Shown here: positions 1-8,447 of the stretch, in pieces
How positions within the stretch are numbered: the first letter of the stretch is position 1
How the letters are laid out: the number at the start of each line of letters is the position of its first letter
Source of the DNA: UBA11540 sp003445125
GTDB taxonomy: Bacteria; Bacillota; Clostridia; Oscillospirales; Ruminococcaceae
DNA: 40,893 nucleotides
Assembly: GCA_937899435.1 (NCBI GenBank)
Contig: CALBQG010000044.1
Coordinates: 1 to 40,893, forward strand
Direction of reading: 5' to 3'
Notes under the pieces: generated by a model
Told to the model about the DNA's origin: nothing
Seen by the model: the letters and a program-made list of their open reading frames with translations, nothing else
Databases searched by the model: none
Program-made: the position numbers and the translations under genes

Positions 1-1
1 G

Positions 2-817
2 CACCGTTTGGGCGACCGGACATTGCAGGGCAAGGGAGAAGTATTTTTGTTTCAGACCGCAGTGACTGCCGTCTGGATTGTCATTCTGTCGCTGCTCAAC
101 CGCGGGTGGAGCATTTCGGCAGAGGCGTGGGGCTGGGGAAGTCTGTACGGTGTCCTTACGGCGGCGTTTCTGCTGTGCAAAATGAAAGCCATGTCCACGG
201 GACCCGCCTCCGTCACAGCCTTTATCGGCAGCTCCTCCATGCTCATTTCGGCGGGATTCGGACTTTTGTATTTTCACGAACCGTTTTCCGCGTGGCAGAC
301 GGTCGGCGCCGTGCTTCTGATCGGCGCGCTGTGTCTGTCAACCGTGGATTTTTCGCACGGGGACAAGGCGCAAAGGACGTGGGGCGTGTACAGCTCGCTG
401 TTCTTTGTGTTTTCGGGCGCTACGGGGATTCTTTTCAAGCTGCACCAGAATTCTTCCGACAGAGAAGAGATCGACGGCATGATGCTGGCGGCGGCAATCA
501 CCGCCACCGTGCTGTTCTCGGCACTGTCGCTGGGATTTGGGTATCGGGAAAAACGAGCGCTGCCGAAGCTCCCGAAAAGCGCCGCGGCAATTTCTGTTTT
601 GTGCGGAATTGTCAGCTGCGGTTATAACCGCCTGAACATCCGCCTCAGCGGACTGCTCCCCGGGACGGTCTTTTTCCCCGTGTTCAACGGGTGTGTAATT
701 TTTCTGACCGCCCTGGCAACGGCGGCGGTTTTCCGCGAAAAAATCACCAAACGCCGCCTGGCGGGTATTCTGTGCGGAATTGCGGCGTTGGTGCTGATTT
801 CCGGCGGAATCGGATAA
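2..817 (+). CDS. DMT/EamA-type inner-membrane transporter, 5'-truncated by window edge
   Basis: The reading frame is open from base 2 and ends at TAA 815-817. The first usable start (TTG at 8) has no ribosome site before it, so the true N-terminus probably lies outside the window. The visible 269 residues are a series of hydrophobic helices with short polar loops, in two similar halves (for example the repeated glycine-rich ends LLIGALCLSTVDF and LCGIAALVLISGGIG). This is the layout of drug/metabolite transporter (EamA) proteins, which are usually about 300 residues with ten helices. The substrate cannot be told. The next gene starts 19 bases downstream, so the two are probably one operon and the transporter may export or import a sugar-related compound (inference). 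Confidence 0.75.
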   Translation, partial: HRLGDRTLQGKGEVFLFQTAVTAVWIVILSLLNRGWSISAEAWGWGSLYGVLTAAFLLCKMKAMSTGPASVTAFIGSSSMLISAGFGLLYFHEPFSAWQTVGAVLLIGALCLSTVDFSHGDKAQRTWGVYSSLFFVFSGATGILFKLHQNSSDREEIDGMMLAAAITATVLFSALSLGFGYREKRALPKLPKSAAAISVLCGIVSCGYNRLNIRLSGLLPGTVFFPVFNGCVIFLTALATAAVFREKITKRRLAGILCGIAALVLISGGIG

Positions 818-836
818 GAAAGGAAGGCAAAAAATC

Positions 837-2579
837 ATGACATATGCCACAAGAGGAAACCTGACCGCAGTGGATCATCTCGGACGGAAATTGCCGCAAA
901 GCGGGGAAGTGCCGCCGCCGCGCGAGGGAAAGGTCGTCGGACTGTTCTACTATCTCTGGCACGGTTATCACGGTACACAGGGACCGTATGATATCACGAA
1001 AATTCTCGAACAGGACCCGAACGCCATGAACAACGCCGACAGCCCCGCCTGGCCGCCGAAGGAGCACACGCCGCTTCTTCACTGGGGAGAGCCGATGTTC
1101 GGTTATTATCTTTCCACCGATCCGTGGGTGCTTCGCCGCCATGTGGAAATGTTCATTGCCGCCGGCGTGGATGTGCTGTTTTTTGATGTCACCAACGGGT
1201 TTACCTATAAAAAATCCTACCTCACGCTTTTTGAAATTCTGCGCGAGTATCAGAATAAAGGCTTTGCCGCGCCGAAGGTCTGCTTCTACACCGCACCGGG
1301 CATCCGCGGCTGCGGTACGGGAAATCTGATGACGCTGTGGGAGGATCTCTACGAGCCGGGACTCTACTCGGAACTGTGGTTTCGCTGGAAGGACAAACCG
1401 CTGATGATCTGTCATTCCATCCGTTCGCTCCCCGACGAAATCCGCGACTTTTTCACCTGGCGCGCGCCGACATGGTGCGACCCGAAGGAACCCAATACTT
1501 GGGCTTGGGAGGGCAATCCGCAGAAAACGGCGGTGGACGAAAACGGCAGCCCCGAGGAGATTGCCGTCAACGTCTGCCGTGTGGCTTGTGCCGAGGGCTA
1601 TGACACACAGGGGACGACCGTCGGCATGGGTTCGGCGGCATACGGCGTTCCCGTGATGGGACGCTCGTGGCACGACGGACATAAGGACACACGGGAAAAC
1701 GCTTCGCATTACGGATTCCTTTTTGAAGAGCAGATTCGGACGGCACTGAAAGAGGACCCGCCCGTGGCGTTTCTTTGCCAGTGGAACGAATGGCTAGTGC
1801 CGTTTCTCACGCAGAAAACCAATACCCTGTACGGGATGGGCGATCACGCGGTGCATCTTCAGGACGAGTACGATGAAGAATACAGCCGCGACATTGAGCC
1901 GATGAAAGGCGGGTACAAGGACGCCTACTATTTGCAGATGATCTCGTTTATCCGCCGTTTCAAGGGACTGGAAGCTCCGGCGACCGCGCAGAAAGCGTAT
2001 CCGATCGATCCGAAAGGCGGATTCGATCAGTGGTCGGCGGTGGAACCGACCTATCGGGAAATGACGGGAGATATTTCACCCCGCAGTTTCCGCGCGTATG
2101 ACGCGGTCGGACGGTATGAGAACCACACCGGAAGAAATGAGTTTGAATTTCTCAAGGTGGCGGCGGACGGCGAACGGATTCACTTTTTTGCCCAATGTAC
2201 GCAGAAGATCACCCCGCCCGCGGCGGAAAACTGGATGACGCTTTACCTCAAAATTCCCGCGCTTCATGAAAAAGGCTGGGAAGGGTATTCGTATGTCATT
2301 AACCGTCGGGCACCCGAAGGTACTCTGGCAACGGTCGAAAAAGCCGACGGCAGCGGGGAGTACCGTTGGAAGAAGGTCGGAAACGCGGAGATTTCCGTGG
2401 ACGGAAATCGGCTCATGCTTTCCGTCCGCCGTGAAACGCTCGGTCTGCCCGAGGGAAAAGTGTCGCTGGAATTCAAGTGGTCGGACAACCTCCAAGCGCC
2501 GGATGTCATGGACTTCTATCAGAACGGCGACGCCGCACCGAGAGGCAGAATGAATTGGCTTTTTGAAACCGAGTTTTAA
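837..2579 (+). CDS. GH99/WbsX-like glycosidase-fold protein with C-terminal beta domain
   Basis: A 580-residue protein preceded by AAAGGAAGG. The N-terminal two thirds looks like a TIM barrel. It has an opening strand VVGLFYYLWHGYHG, a long segment ending AAGVDVLFFDVTNG, and a late WNEW motif (CQWNEWLVPF). Those features are typical of the GH99-like and WbsX (PF14307-type) families, whose members act on or are linked to cell-surface polysaccharide. From about residue 400 the sequence turns beta-rich and resembles family-9-like sugar-binding modules (inference). No signal peptide is seen, so it is probably cytoplasmic. It follows the transporter gene by 19 bases and ends in a strong shared terminator. 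Exact substrate is unknown, and a glycosyltransferase-related role remains possible. Confidence 0.7.
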   Translation: MTYATRGNLTAVDHLGRKLPQSGEVPPPREGKVVGLFYYLWHGYHGTQGPYDITKILEQDPNAMNNADSPAWPPKEHTPLLHWGEPMFGYYLSTDPWVLRRHVEMFIAAGVDVLFFDVTNGFTYKKSYLTLFEILREYQNKGFAAPKVCFYTAPGIRGCGTGNLMTLWEDLYEPGLYSELWFRWKDKPLMICHSIRSLPDEIRDFFTWRAPTWCDPKEPNTWAWEGNPQKTAVDENGSPEEIAVNVCRVACAEGYDTQGTTVGMGSAAYGVPVMGRSWHDGHKDTRENASHYGFLFEEQIRTALKEDPPVAFLCQWNEWLVPFLTQKTNTLYGMGDHAVHLQDEYDEEYSRDIEPMKGGYKDAYYLQMISFIRRFKGLEAPATAQKAYPIDPKGGFDQWSAVEPTYREMTGDISPRSFRAYDAVGRYENHTGRNEFEFLKVAADGERIHFFAQCTQKITPPAAENWMTLYLKIPALHEKGWEGYSYVINRRAPEGTLATVEKADGSGEYRWKKVGNAEISVDGNRLMLSVRRETLGLPEGKVSLEFKWSDNLQAPDVMDFYQNGDAAPRGRMNWLFETEF

Positions 2580-2624
2580 AAATGCACCGCCCCGCGCCGA
2601 AAGGCGCGGGGCGGTGCATTTTTT
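2579..2624. terminator. Bidirectional terminator between convergent genes
   Basis: A perfect 16-bp stem (2583-2598 with 2603-2618) closed by a GAAA loop, with A-run on the left and T-run on the right. It can end transcription of the GH99-like gene from the left and of the DUF4965-type gene from the right; the T-run overlaps the latter's stop codon. Confidence 0.93.
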
Positions 2625-4507
2625 CAGTCAAACAGCAATCTGAGGAACAGCCCGCCCTGAACCGAACGGTTGCGGAAACCCCACATCTTGGAATTTTCCT
2701 TGACACACCACCCCGCCAGCTCGGACGTGTTGGCATAGTACCAATCGGTCATCGGTACGCGGGCGCTCATGGTGTGGTAAGCGCAGAAGAGCCGATGCGC
2801 GAAGAACTCAAAATCTTCCTTTCGCCCGCTCAGGCAGGCACACCACATCTCCCAGTCGGATTTCGTGAACGTCCTTCGGCTGTCCAGCGGCACGCCGTAG
2901 GGAAAGGCTTCCTGCCGATAGCGGCAGATTTCGCCGCGGTAAAATTCTTCGGAAAACAGTCCCGTTTTCCACAGCCGATCCCACACGGCGTTGTATTTCA
3001 GGCTGAAGGTTCCTTCCGCATCGTAAGTCAGCCGCGAACCGCCCTTGTCGCTCTTGCTGCGGGCTTCGATCTGTGCGGCATAGTCTTTTGAGACGGCAAC
3101 CACCCGCGCCGCCTCGTCCTTCTCGCCCAATGCGGAAAGAATGTCGGCATATCCGACAAGCCCCATGACCGCCTTGATCGCAAGGTTGACGTTGTGTGCC
3201 AGATGTCCCGCAAAATCGTCGGTGCAGAGCTGGTTTTCGGGATCAAGACCGTAGATTTCAAGATAGCGGCTCCACTGCCTGAGCAGCGGCAGATTTTCTT
3301 TGGCAAAAGAAAAGTCGCGATCCGCTCTGCCGATGGCGGCGGTGAGAATCAACATATTTCCGCATTCCTCCACGGGCATCTGCCCGCAGCCGTAGACCTG
3401 CCCGTTCAATAGCGGATAGGTGCCGACATCATGCGGCGCAAAATCCCGATTCCAGGCATCGGATCGGGCAAAAGTGAAGATCGGTCGGAGCATTCCTTTC
3501 AGAAGCTCGGGATTGTAGAGCAAAAACATCGGCGCGCTCGGATAGGTCACGTCCACCGTGGCGGCACAGCCGTTGGAAAAGCACTCTTTGGAGATGTACA
3601 GCAGCCGCCCGTCCCTGTCCGTCACCGCCTTGTGCGCCGCCATGACCTGACGGTACGCCAACAGCAGAAGCTCGGCATATTCTTCTCCGCCCGCACGGAT
3701 TGCGCGCTCCTTGAGCGTGCGTGAAAATTCGCCGCATTTTTCAAGCAGCAATTCATATTCCCCGGCAGCTTGTGCGATGGCTTTTTCAATCGTCATGCCG
3801 CCCTTTTTCCAGGAAGCGTCCAGCGGTTCTCCGAAATATTCGATGCTCTTGATGTCGTCATAGCCGAACAAAAACAGCGCGTCGTTTTCAAGCGCGGTCT
3901 CGGCATAGACGGCATACAGATCCTCGAACACGCAGTCACCGCATTCGCCCTTTCCGCGGACACCCAGAAACAGGCGTCCCCAATCGATGCGTACGTCGTC
4001 GCCACAGCGGGAAAGCACTTTCTGGTTTGCCTTCGCCAGACTGATGGCAGAAACGCCGTCGATGTTCTCCTTTCTCGCAAGCGCCCTGCCTTCGCCCGCC
4101 AGGTTGAGTACCAGCTCTTCGCTGCAGCAGACCCTCGCCGTCACGCGGTGCGCGGCGCCGCTGATGCTGCGGTAGGACAGGTGCAGATACGAGACGGGGC
4201 GGGAGGCGTAATAGCAATCGGTCACCAGAATCGGCGTGGTGAAACGGGCGGTCAGCACGATGTCCGCGCTCTCGAACACGTATTCCGTCGAAAAAGCGTC
4301 AATGTCTACCGAACACTGACAGAGCTTTTTCTGCGTTCCGTCGCCCATGAAACGGTATTCTTCGCCGTCGATCGTCACCGTGCCGAGAATCGCCATGCGC
4401 GAATCGGTCCAGTGCTTGGGAAAGCGGTCGTTGAGGTTGTCAAAACTGAAAACGGAAAAATAAGGATCCACGGTAATCAGAGGGATGGCAGGCATTCTCA
4501 TGTTCAT
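2624..4507 (-). CDS. Glutaminase-A-like protein (DUF4964/DUF5127/DUF4965/DUF1793 architecture)
   Basis: A 627-residue protein starting at ATG with AAGGAG eight bases upstream. It begins with PAIPLITVDPYFSVFSF, which matches the short DUF4964-type start of the glutaminase-A (GtaA) family. Further on are DVTYPSAPMFLLYNPELLKG, FAPHDVGTYPLLNG, MPVEECGNMLIL and CTDDFAGHLAHNVNLAIKA, all hallmarks of the C-terminal (alpha/alpha)6-like DUF4965/DUF1793 part. Fungal GtaA was described as a glutaminase, but bacterial members often sit in glycan-use loci and their substrate is unsettled. There is no signal peptide, so a cytoplasmic role is likely. It is divergent from an AraC regulator with overlapping promoters, which suggests that regulator controls it (inference). 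Confidence 0.85.
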   Translation of the reverse strand: MNMRMPAIPLITVDPYFSVFSFDNLNDRFPKHWTDSRMAILGTVTIDGEEYRFMGDGTQKKLCQCSVDIDAFSTEYVFESADIVLTARFTTPILVTDCYYASRPVSYLHLSYRSISGAAHRVTARVCCSEELVLNLAGEGRALARKENIDGVSAISLAKANQKVLSRCGDDVRIDWGRLFLGVRGKGECGDCVFEDLYAVYAETALENDALFLFGYDDIKSIEYFGEPLDASWKKGGMTIEKAIAQAAGEYELLLEKCGEFSRTLKERAIRAGGEEYAELLLLAYRQVMAAHKAVTDRDGRLLYISKECFSNGCAATVDVTYPSAPMFLLYNPELLKGMLRPIFTFARSDAWNRDFAPHDVGTYPLLNGQVYGCGQMPVEECGNMLILTAAIGRADRDFSFAKENLPLLRQWSRYLEIYGLDPENQLCTDDFAGHLAHNVNLAIKAVMGLVGYADILSALGEKDEAARVVAVSKDYAAQIEARSKSDKGGSRLTYDAEGTFSLKYNAVWDRLWKTGLFSEEFYRGEICRYRQEAFPYGVPLDSRRTFTKSDWEMWCACLSGRKEDFEFFAHRLFCAYHTMSARVPMTDWYYANTSELAGWCVKENSKMWGFRNRSVQGGLFLRLLFD

Positions 4508-4518
4508 AAGCGTTCTCC

Positions 4519-4568
4519 TTGCTTTTGGTTTATAGTTGTAGTATAATGGATAAAAAACGAAATGAACA
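4519..4568. promoter_or_regulatory. Overlapping divergent promoters of the DUF4965 and AraC genes
   Basis: Rightward: TTGCTT (4519-4524), 17-bp spacer, TATAAT (4542-4547) for the AraC gene. Leftward: TATACT read on the minus strand at 4545-4540, with a weak -35 (TGTTCA) around 4568-4563, for the DUF4965 gene. The two -10 boxes overlap by four bases, so polymerase cannot occupy both at once. Confidence 0.75.
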
Positions 4569-4602
4569 TGGATAATGGAAACAAAAAAGTGAGGAAAAGA
4601 AG

Positions 4603-5415
4603 TTGAATGAAAAACTGAGATTTTTTCCCTCCGTAAATCTCCCTCTGAAAGTCACACTGTCGGGAATCACGTTTCCCGACAGCAAATATCACATTGTCCG
4701 TCCGCATTCGGACATCAGCGTGATCGAATACATTTTCGGCGGACAGGGCTATGTTTCAATAGACGGCAGATTCACCGCCGTGGGCAAGGACGACGTGTAC
4801 CTGCTCGTGGCGGGCAGCGACCATGAATACTACGCCGACCCCGAAGACCCGTTTGAAAAGGTGTTCATCAATGTCGGCGGAAGCCTTGCCCGCACCTGCC
4901 CGTCGGAATTGGGATTGCCGCAGGAGGGAATATACAAAAACAGCGGTCTGAAGGACCTTTTTCTGAAAATCCGCGCGCTGGCAACCGCCGAACCGCGGGA
5001 GGACGACGCGGCATTGATCGCACTTTTCACGGAAGCGGTCTATCGGCTCGGCAAGCAGCAATCTACGGCGGGGAAAAACCGCAAAGCGGCGAAGATGAAG
5101 GCGTATATTGACGGAAATCTGCACCGAAAGGTGGACAATGACGAGCTGGCAAAACTGCTTTACCGCTCCAAGGATTACTGCATCAAATGTTTTTTTGCCG
5201 CCTACGGGGTCACACCATATGAGTATCAGACGAACGTAAAAATGGCGGCGGCGAAAACCATGCTGAAAAATACGTCGCTTACGATTGCCCGGATCGCCGC
5301 CGCACTGGGGTATGGCGACCCGCAGTATTTTTCGGGATTTTTCAGAAAAAAGTGCGGCATTCCGCCACGGGACTATCGGAAGGACGGCGGAGAGGGGGGA
5401 AGGCAGGAACGGTAA
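4603..5415 (+). CDS. AraC-family transcriptional regulator
   Basis: A 270-residue protein with a TTG start; GTGAGG lies about eight bases upstream and no ATG fits better. The N-terminal half looks like a cupin-type sensing domain (FGGQGYVSIDGRF, DDVYLLVAGSDHEYY). The last 100 residues hold two helix-turn-helix motifs of AraC type, including DNDELAKLLYRSKDYCIKCF and the classic IARIAAALGYGDPQYFSGFF followed by FRKKCGIPPRDYR. Such proteins usually respond to a sugar and activate a neighbouring gene. The divergent DUF4965 gene with an overlapping promoter is the obvious target (inference). No clear terminator follows it. Confidence 0.92.
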   Translation: MNEKLRFFPSVNLPLKVTLSGITFPDSKYHIVRPHSDISVIEYIFGGQGYVSIDGRFTAVGKDDVYLLVAGSDHEYYADPEDPFEKVFINVGGSLARTCPSELGLPQEGIYKNSGLKDLFLKIRALATAEPREDDAALIALFTEAVYRLGKQQSTAGKNRKAAKMKAYIDGNLHRKVDNDELAKLLYRSKDYCIKCFFAAYGVTPYEYQTNVKMAAAKTMLKNTSLTIARIAAALGYGDPQYFSGFFRKKCGIPPRDYRKDGGEGGRQER

Positions 5416-5659
5416 TTGCAATAGCGGTAATGCGGCTGCTTGCGATAGGAAAGTGGGTATATTGAAAGTGCAGGTCACCGCTGTTGTCTTTTTCATACTC
5501 TCTCCGTGAAAAAAACGCCCTCTTGCGAGGATGGGTTCACGGACTGCTGTGTTTACGAAAGAAAACAAGAATTCTTTTGCGCACCATACTTCTTCACTAT
5601 TCCTTATTACTTTCCAAAAATCGACGATTGGGGAATAGTGAAAGCGAAGAGTGAAAAAG

Positions 5660-5698
5660 AAAAAATCGACAAACCTTTGGCAAGATTTGTCGATTTTT
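5660..5698 (-). terminator. Terminator of the tRNA-Thr/tRNA-Tyr unit
   Basis: A 13-bp stem (5661-5673 with 5686-5698) directly after the tRNA-Tyr 3' end; on the minus strand the second arm runs into a T-run. Confidence 0.88.
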
Positions 5699-5783
5699 GG
5701 TGGGAGAGGATGGATTCGGACCATCGAAGCTGAAAAGCAACAGATTTACAGTCTGCCCCCTTTGGCCACTCGGGAACTCTCCC
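5698..5783 (-). tRNA. tRNA-Tyr (GTA anticodon)
   Basis: On the minus strand the acceptor arms GGGAGAG and CTCTCCC pair, followed by discriminator A and an encoded CCA (5698-5700). The anticodon loop reads CTGTAAA, giving GTA. A long variable arm marks it as a class II tRNA, as expected for bacterial Tyr. The T-loop GGTCCGAATCC is normal. Confidence 0.96.
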
Positions 5784-5801
5784 ATATTTAGTTGTAATCG
5801 G

Positions 5802-5877
5802 TGGAGCTGGTGGACGGACTTGAACCCCCGACCTGCTGATTACAAATCAGCTGCTCTACCAACTGAGCTACACCAGC
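5802..5877 (-). tRNA. tRNA-Thr (TGT anticodon)
   Basis: A 76-base class I tRNA on the minus strand, acceptor GCTGGTG with CACCAGC, encoded CCA at 5802-5804, anticodon stem GCTGA/TCAGC with loop TTTGTAA, giving TGT. It is 18 bases upstream of tRNA-Tyr and shares its promoter and terminator. Confidence 0.96.
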
Positions 5878-5893
5878 AACTCGATGCTTGACT

Positions 5894-5922
5894 ATTATAT
5901 CACGCGATGTCCGAAAAGTCAA
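5894..5922 (-). promoter_or_regulatory. Sigma-A promoter for the tRNA-Thr/tRNA-Tyr unit
   Basis: TTGACT (minus strand, 5922-5917), a 17-bp spacer, then TATAAT (5899-5894), 16 bases before the tRNA-Thr 5' end. The spacer ends in TGA, giving no extended -10. Confidence 0.9.
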
Positions 5923-5949
5923 CAAAAATTTTTCAAAAATCGGAGATTT

Positions 5950-5973
5950 TTATAAAAACCGCCGCAAAGGCGG
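5950..5973 (-). terminator. Terminator of rnpB
   Basis: Short GC-rich hairpin CCGCC-TTTGC-GGCGG followed by TTTTTATAAAAA on the minus strand, beginning about eight bases after the RNase P RNA 3' end. Confidence 0.8.
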
Positions 5974-5980
5974 AAATTTG

Positions 5981-6341
5981 CAGAGACGACCGGATCTGTA
6001 AGCCGAGTTCTGTATTAAACGACAATCTATCTAAGCCGTGCGTCGCCGCGCGGCTTCAGCCACCTGTAAGGCACATCGGGCGTCATGTGCGGAAAAATCC
6101 GCTGCCTTTTCTGCGGTGTTGCTCCGGATAGGGTTTACAGGAGTCCTCGGTCACCCGAGCACCCGGTGAGCTCTTACCTCGCCTTTCCACCCTTACCTCA
6201 AAAGAGGCGGTATATCTCTGTTGCACTCTCCCTGAAGTTGCCTTCGGCTGCCGTTAGCAGCTATCCTCGCCCTGTGGAGCCCGGACTTTCCTCATGACAC
6301 GCCTTTCGGCGTTGCCACGCTGCCGTCTGATCCGCTCGCGC
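5981..6341 (-). ncRNA. rnpB: RNase P RNA (class A)
   Basis: The minus strand contains the universal conserved blocks: GAGGAAAGTCCGGGCTCC near the 5' end, CACAGGGCGAGGATAGCTGC after it, a P4-type AGGGTGGAAAGGCGAGG block, and the 3' block ACAGAACTCGGCTTACAG. The ends pair (5' AGACGGC with 3' GTCGTCT) as helix P1. Length about 350 nt is normal. The arrangement of the helices fits class A rather than the Bacillus class B type. The RNA removes tRNA 5' leaders, and it sits beside two tRNA genes. The 5' end is set from the promoter, and the mature end could be a few bases shorter. Confidence 0.96.
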
Positions 6342-6346
6342 CAAAA

Positions 6347-6375
6347 AGTATACCATATCCGCGAAAAAAAATCAA
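6347..6375 (-). promoter_or_regulatory. Sigma-A promoter of rnpB
   Basis: Minus-strand TTGATT (6375-6370), 17-bp spacer ending in TATGG, and TATACT (6352-6347). Predicted start near 6341. Confidence 0.88.
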
Positions 6376-6396
6376 GCGGGAATTTGCGGAAAATCC

Positions 6397-6425
6397 TTGA
6401 CAGGGGGAAGGGATTTTTATACAAT
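6397..6425 (+). promoter_or_regulatory. Sigma-A promoter of the HPr-kinase-like/glycosidase operon
   Basis: A near-consensus TTGACA (6397-6402), 17-bp spacer, TACAAT (6420-6425). The start of transcription would fall near 6432, which leaves room for a ribosome site before GTG 6446 but not before GTG 6437. Confidence 0.9.
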
Positions 6426-6445
6426 AAAACAAAGAGGTGAGGAAC

Positions 6446-7180
6446 GTGTACGAAGGCGTGTACGAGTTTGCGCAGACGGCGGTGAAAATCCGCTCTTTGT
6501 ATGAAAATGTTCACGCGTTGTGTGCGGAGTATCGCAGCGGGCGCGAGCCGCAGCTCACGGTGCAGACCGACCGTGGGGACATTCTGTTTGAACGGGAGAA
6601 AGCCAAAGAGGAGCATCCGGACGTTCTGTTTGCGAACGGAGTGTTGGAGACGCAGGCAGTGTATCGGAAACTGGCGGAACGGCTGGTGTCGGAAAATGTG
6701 CTGCTGATTCACGGATCGGCAGTGGCGGCGGACGGCAAGGCGTATCTTTTCACGGCAAAAAGCGGCACGGGAAAGTCCACCCATACGGCACTGTGGCTGA
6801 AAGCCTTCGACGACGCGTTTATCGTCAATGACGACAAACCGCTCGTGCGGGTGGAAAACGGGACAGCAACCGTTTACGGCACCCCGTGGGACGGAAAGCA
6901 TCACCGAAGCCGCAATACTGCGGTGCCGCTGGCGGGTATCTGCCTGCTTGAACGCGGAAAGGAAAATTCCGTGGAACCTGTGGCGGCGAAAGACGCGTTT
7001 GTGCCGCTTCTGAAACAGATTTACCGTCCGCGTCAGCCGGAGGGAGTCGAAAAAATGCTTTTGTTGGCAGGAAAACTGCTGGCGGATGTGCCGGTGGGAA
7101 GACTGTATTGTAATCAGAATCCTCAGGCAGCAGCGGTGTCGCGCCGGGGGCTGGAAAAACTGGGAGGAAAAAACAAATGA
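6446..7180 (+). CDS. HPr-kinase-like P-loop ATPase domain protein
   Basis: A 244-residue protein. GTG 6446 is chosen because GAGGTG lies six bases before it and the promoter places the transcript start near 6432; the frame also has GTG 6437. A Walker A motif AKSGTGKSTH sits near residue 105, just after HGSAVAADGKAYLF. This is the fold signature of HPr kinase/PEP-carboxykinase-like P-loop proteins. An acidic NDDKPLV and a YGTPWDGKHH segment follow. Unlike true HPr kinase there is no HPrK N-terminal domain, so carbon-catabolite control is not implied. Similar proteins occur in peptide-modification cassettes and as orphan kinases. It overlaps the glycosidase start by four bases (ATGA), so the two are translationally coupled. 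The substrate is unknown. Confidence 0.75.
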   Translation: MYEGVYEFAQTAVKIRSLYENVHALCAEYRSGREPQLTVQTDRGDILFEREKAKEEHPDVLFANGVLETQAVYRKLAERLVSENVLLIHGSAVAADGKAYLFTAKSGTGKSTHTALWLKAFDDAFIVNDDKPLVRVENGTATVYGTPWDGKHHRSRNTAVPLAGICLLERGKENSVEPVAAKDAFVPLLKQIYRPRQPEGVEKMLLLAGKLLADVPVGRLYCNQNPQAAAVSRRGLEKLGGKNK

Positions 7181-8349
7181 CAAAACAGGAATGGCTGGGA
7201 CAGTATGAACATCTGTCGGCGCGGGATCAGAGCCTTCTGAGCCGTGCGTACGACACCTTGGAAACAAACACCATGCGGGAAAAAGGAATGCCGTGGGGCG
7301 ATATGCCCTGCATTACGCCGTGGCAGCGCGAAAAAGAAGGCATCTGCAATGTCAATCGCGGAATCTGGAACTGGGATTCTGCGTTTCACGCCATGGCGGT
7401 CAGCCGCTACGACACCGATCTGGCAAAGAGCTGCATTGAAGCGTTCTGCCAGTTTCAGCTTGACGACGGAATGTTCCCCGATGTAGTCTTTGCCAACGGT
7501 CATGTGGTGAATGACCTTTCCAAACCGCCGGTGATGGCGTGGGCGACGGAGCTGGTGTACGAGCGCTGCGGCGACCGTGCGTTTCTGGAGAGAATGTACG
7601 GGCGGCTGGTGAAAAACGAGGCGTTCTGGTGTGAACAGCGCCAGTATCAGGGATTGTTTTACTTCAGCTCGCAGAAGGACGTGGAAAAGGACAACTACCA
7701 GAGAGCGCGCTACGAGTCCGGCTGGGACAATTCCCCCCGCTATGATACGCCGATCGTCAACCTCTGGGCAATTGACCTGAACTGCTTTATGGTGCAGACC
7801 TATCGTGCGCTGGCGGAGATTTCGGAGCATCTGGGACTGGATGATGCGCAGAAGTGGCTGGCACGCGGAGAAAAGGTAGCACAATTGATCAACGAGCGGA
7901 TGTACGATGAGGAACGCGGCGTGTATGCCGATACCGATAAATATACCGGCAAACAAATCCGCACCCTGTCTCCCGCATCGTTCATGCCGCTGTATATCGG
8001 AATCGCGCCGCACGAGCGGGCGGAAGCGATGGAGAAAATCGCGGCAGACCCGCAGAAATTCTTCCCGTATATGCCGACGGTGACGTATGACGATCCGGCG
8101 TACAGCATGGATTACTGGCGCGGACCGGTGTGGCTGAATGTGGCGTACTTCGCCGCCAAGGGACTGAAAGACTACGGCTTTGACAAAACGGCGGACGCGA
8201 TCAAAGAAGCAATTCTGAATATGTGCGATCAAATCCGCGACGGAATTTATGAAAACTACGATTCCAAGGCAATGAAGGGTCTTTCGTGGCATAACTTCAG
8301 CTGGAGCGCCGCGTTTATCATGGAATTTATTCTTCATTGGGAAAACTGA
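7177..8349 (+). CDS. GH63/GH37-like (alpha/alpha)6-barrel glycosidase
   Basis: A 390-residue cytoplasmic protein with GGGAGG before its ATG. It has the run of motifs seen in trehalase-, glucosidase-I- and mannosylglycerate-hydrolase-like enzymes (GH37/GH63). These are GIWNWDSAFHAMA near residue 65, SGWDNSPRYD near 180 (candidate acid Asp), YWRGPVWLNVAYFAAKGL near 310, and a C-terminal ENYDSKAMKGLSWHNFSWSA (candidate base Glu). Length is close to the compact bacterial GH63 forms. It probably hydrolyses a small alpha-linked disaccharide or glycoside. It is coupled to the P-loop gene upstream and may be co-transcribed with the first gene of the paralogue array 98 bases downstream. Confidence 0.82.
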   Translation: MTKQEWLGQYEHLSARDQSLLSRAYDTLETNTMREKGMPWGDMPCITPWQREKEGICNVNRGIWNWDSAFHAMAVSRYDTDLAKSCIEAFCQFQLDDGMFPDVVFANGHVVNDLSKPPVMAWATELVYERCGDRAFLERMYGRLVKNEAFWCEQRQYQGLFYFSSQKDVEKDNYQRARYESGWDNSPRYDTPIVNLWAIDLNCFMVQTYRALAEISEHLGLDDAQKWLARGEKVAQLINERMYDEERGVYADTDKYTGKQIRTLSPASFMPLYIGIAPHERAEAMEKIAADPQKFFPYMPTVTYDDPAYSMDYWRGPVWLNVAYFAAKGLKDYGFDKTADAIKEAILNMCDQIRDGIYENYDSKAMKGLSWHNFSWSAAFIMEFILHWEN

Positions 8350-8397
8350 GATAAAGTTGGCTGATCGGCGCAGAACCTGTGCTTCGGCTGTTTTATC
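8349..8397 (+). other. Imperfect hairpin between glycosidase gene and array
   Basis: GATAAA and TTTATC close a structured segment containing a GCGCAG/CTGTGC inner stem. There is no T-run after it and no clear promoter between it and the first array gene, so it could be a processing or read-through element rather than a terminator. Confidence 0.35.
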
Positions 8398-8447
8398 ATA
8401 AAGAACAGACGTAACAAATGTTTTGCGTCCGGAATTTGGAGGTTTCT

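Noticed and set aside
338..1709. Long minus-strand frames opposite the transporter and GH99-like genes
   Set aside because: They lie opposite clear genes, lack ribosome sites and show Arg/His-rich mirror composition typical of antisense frames in GC-rich codon positions.
5418..5659. Region between the AraC gene and the tRNAs, with short frames and a CACTATTCC...GGAATAGTG inverted pair at 5597-5641
   Set aside because: The frames have no ribosome sites or protein-like content, and the 9-bp inverted pair is too widely spaced for a convincing regulatory call.
6085..6297. Small frames within the RNase P RNA
   Set aside because: The segment is fully explained by rnpB on the minus strand.
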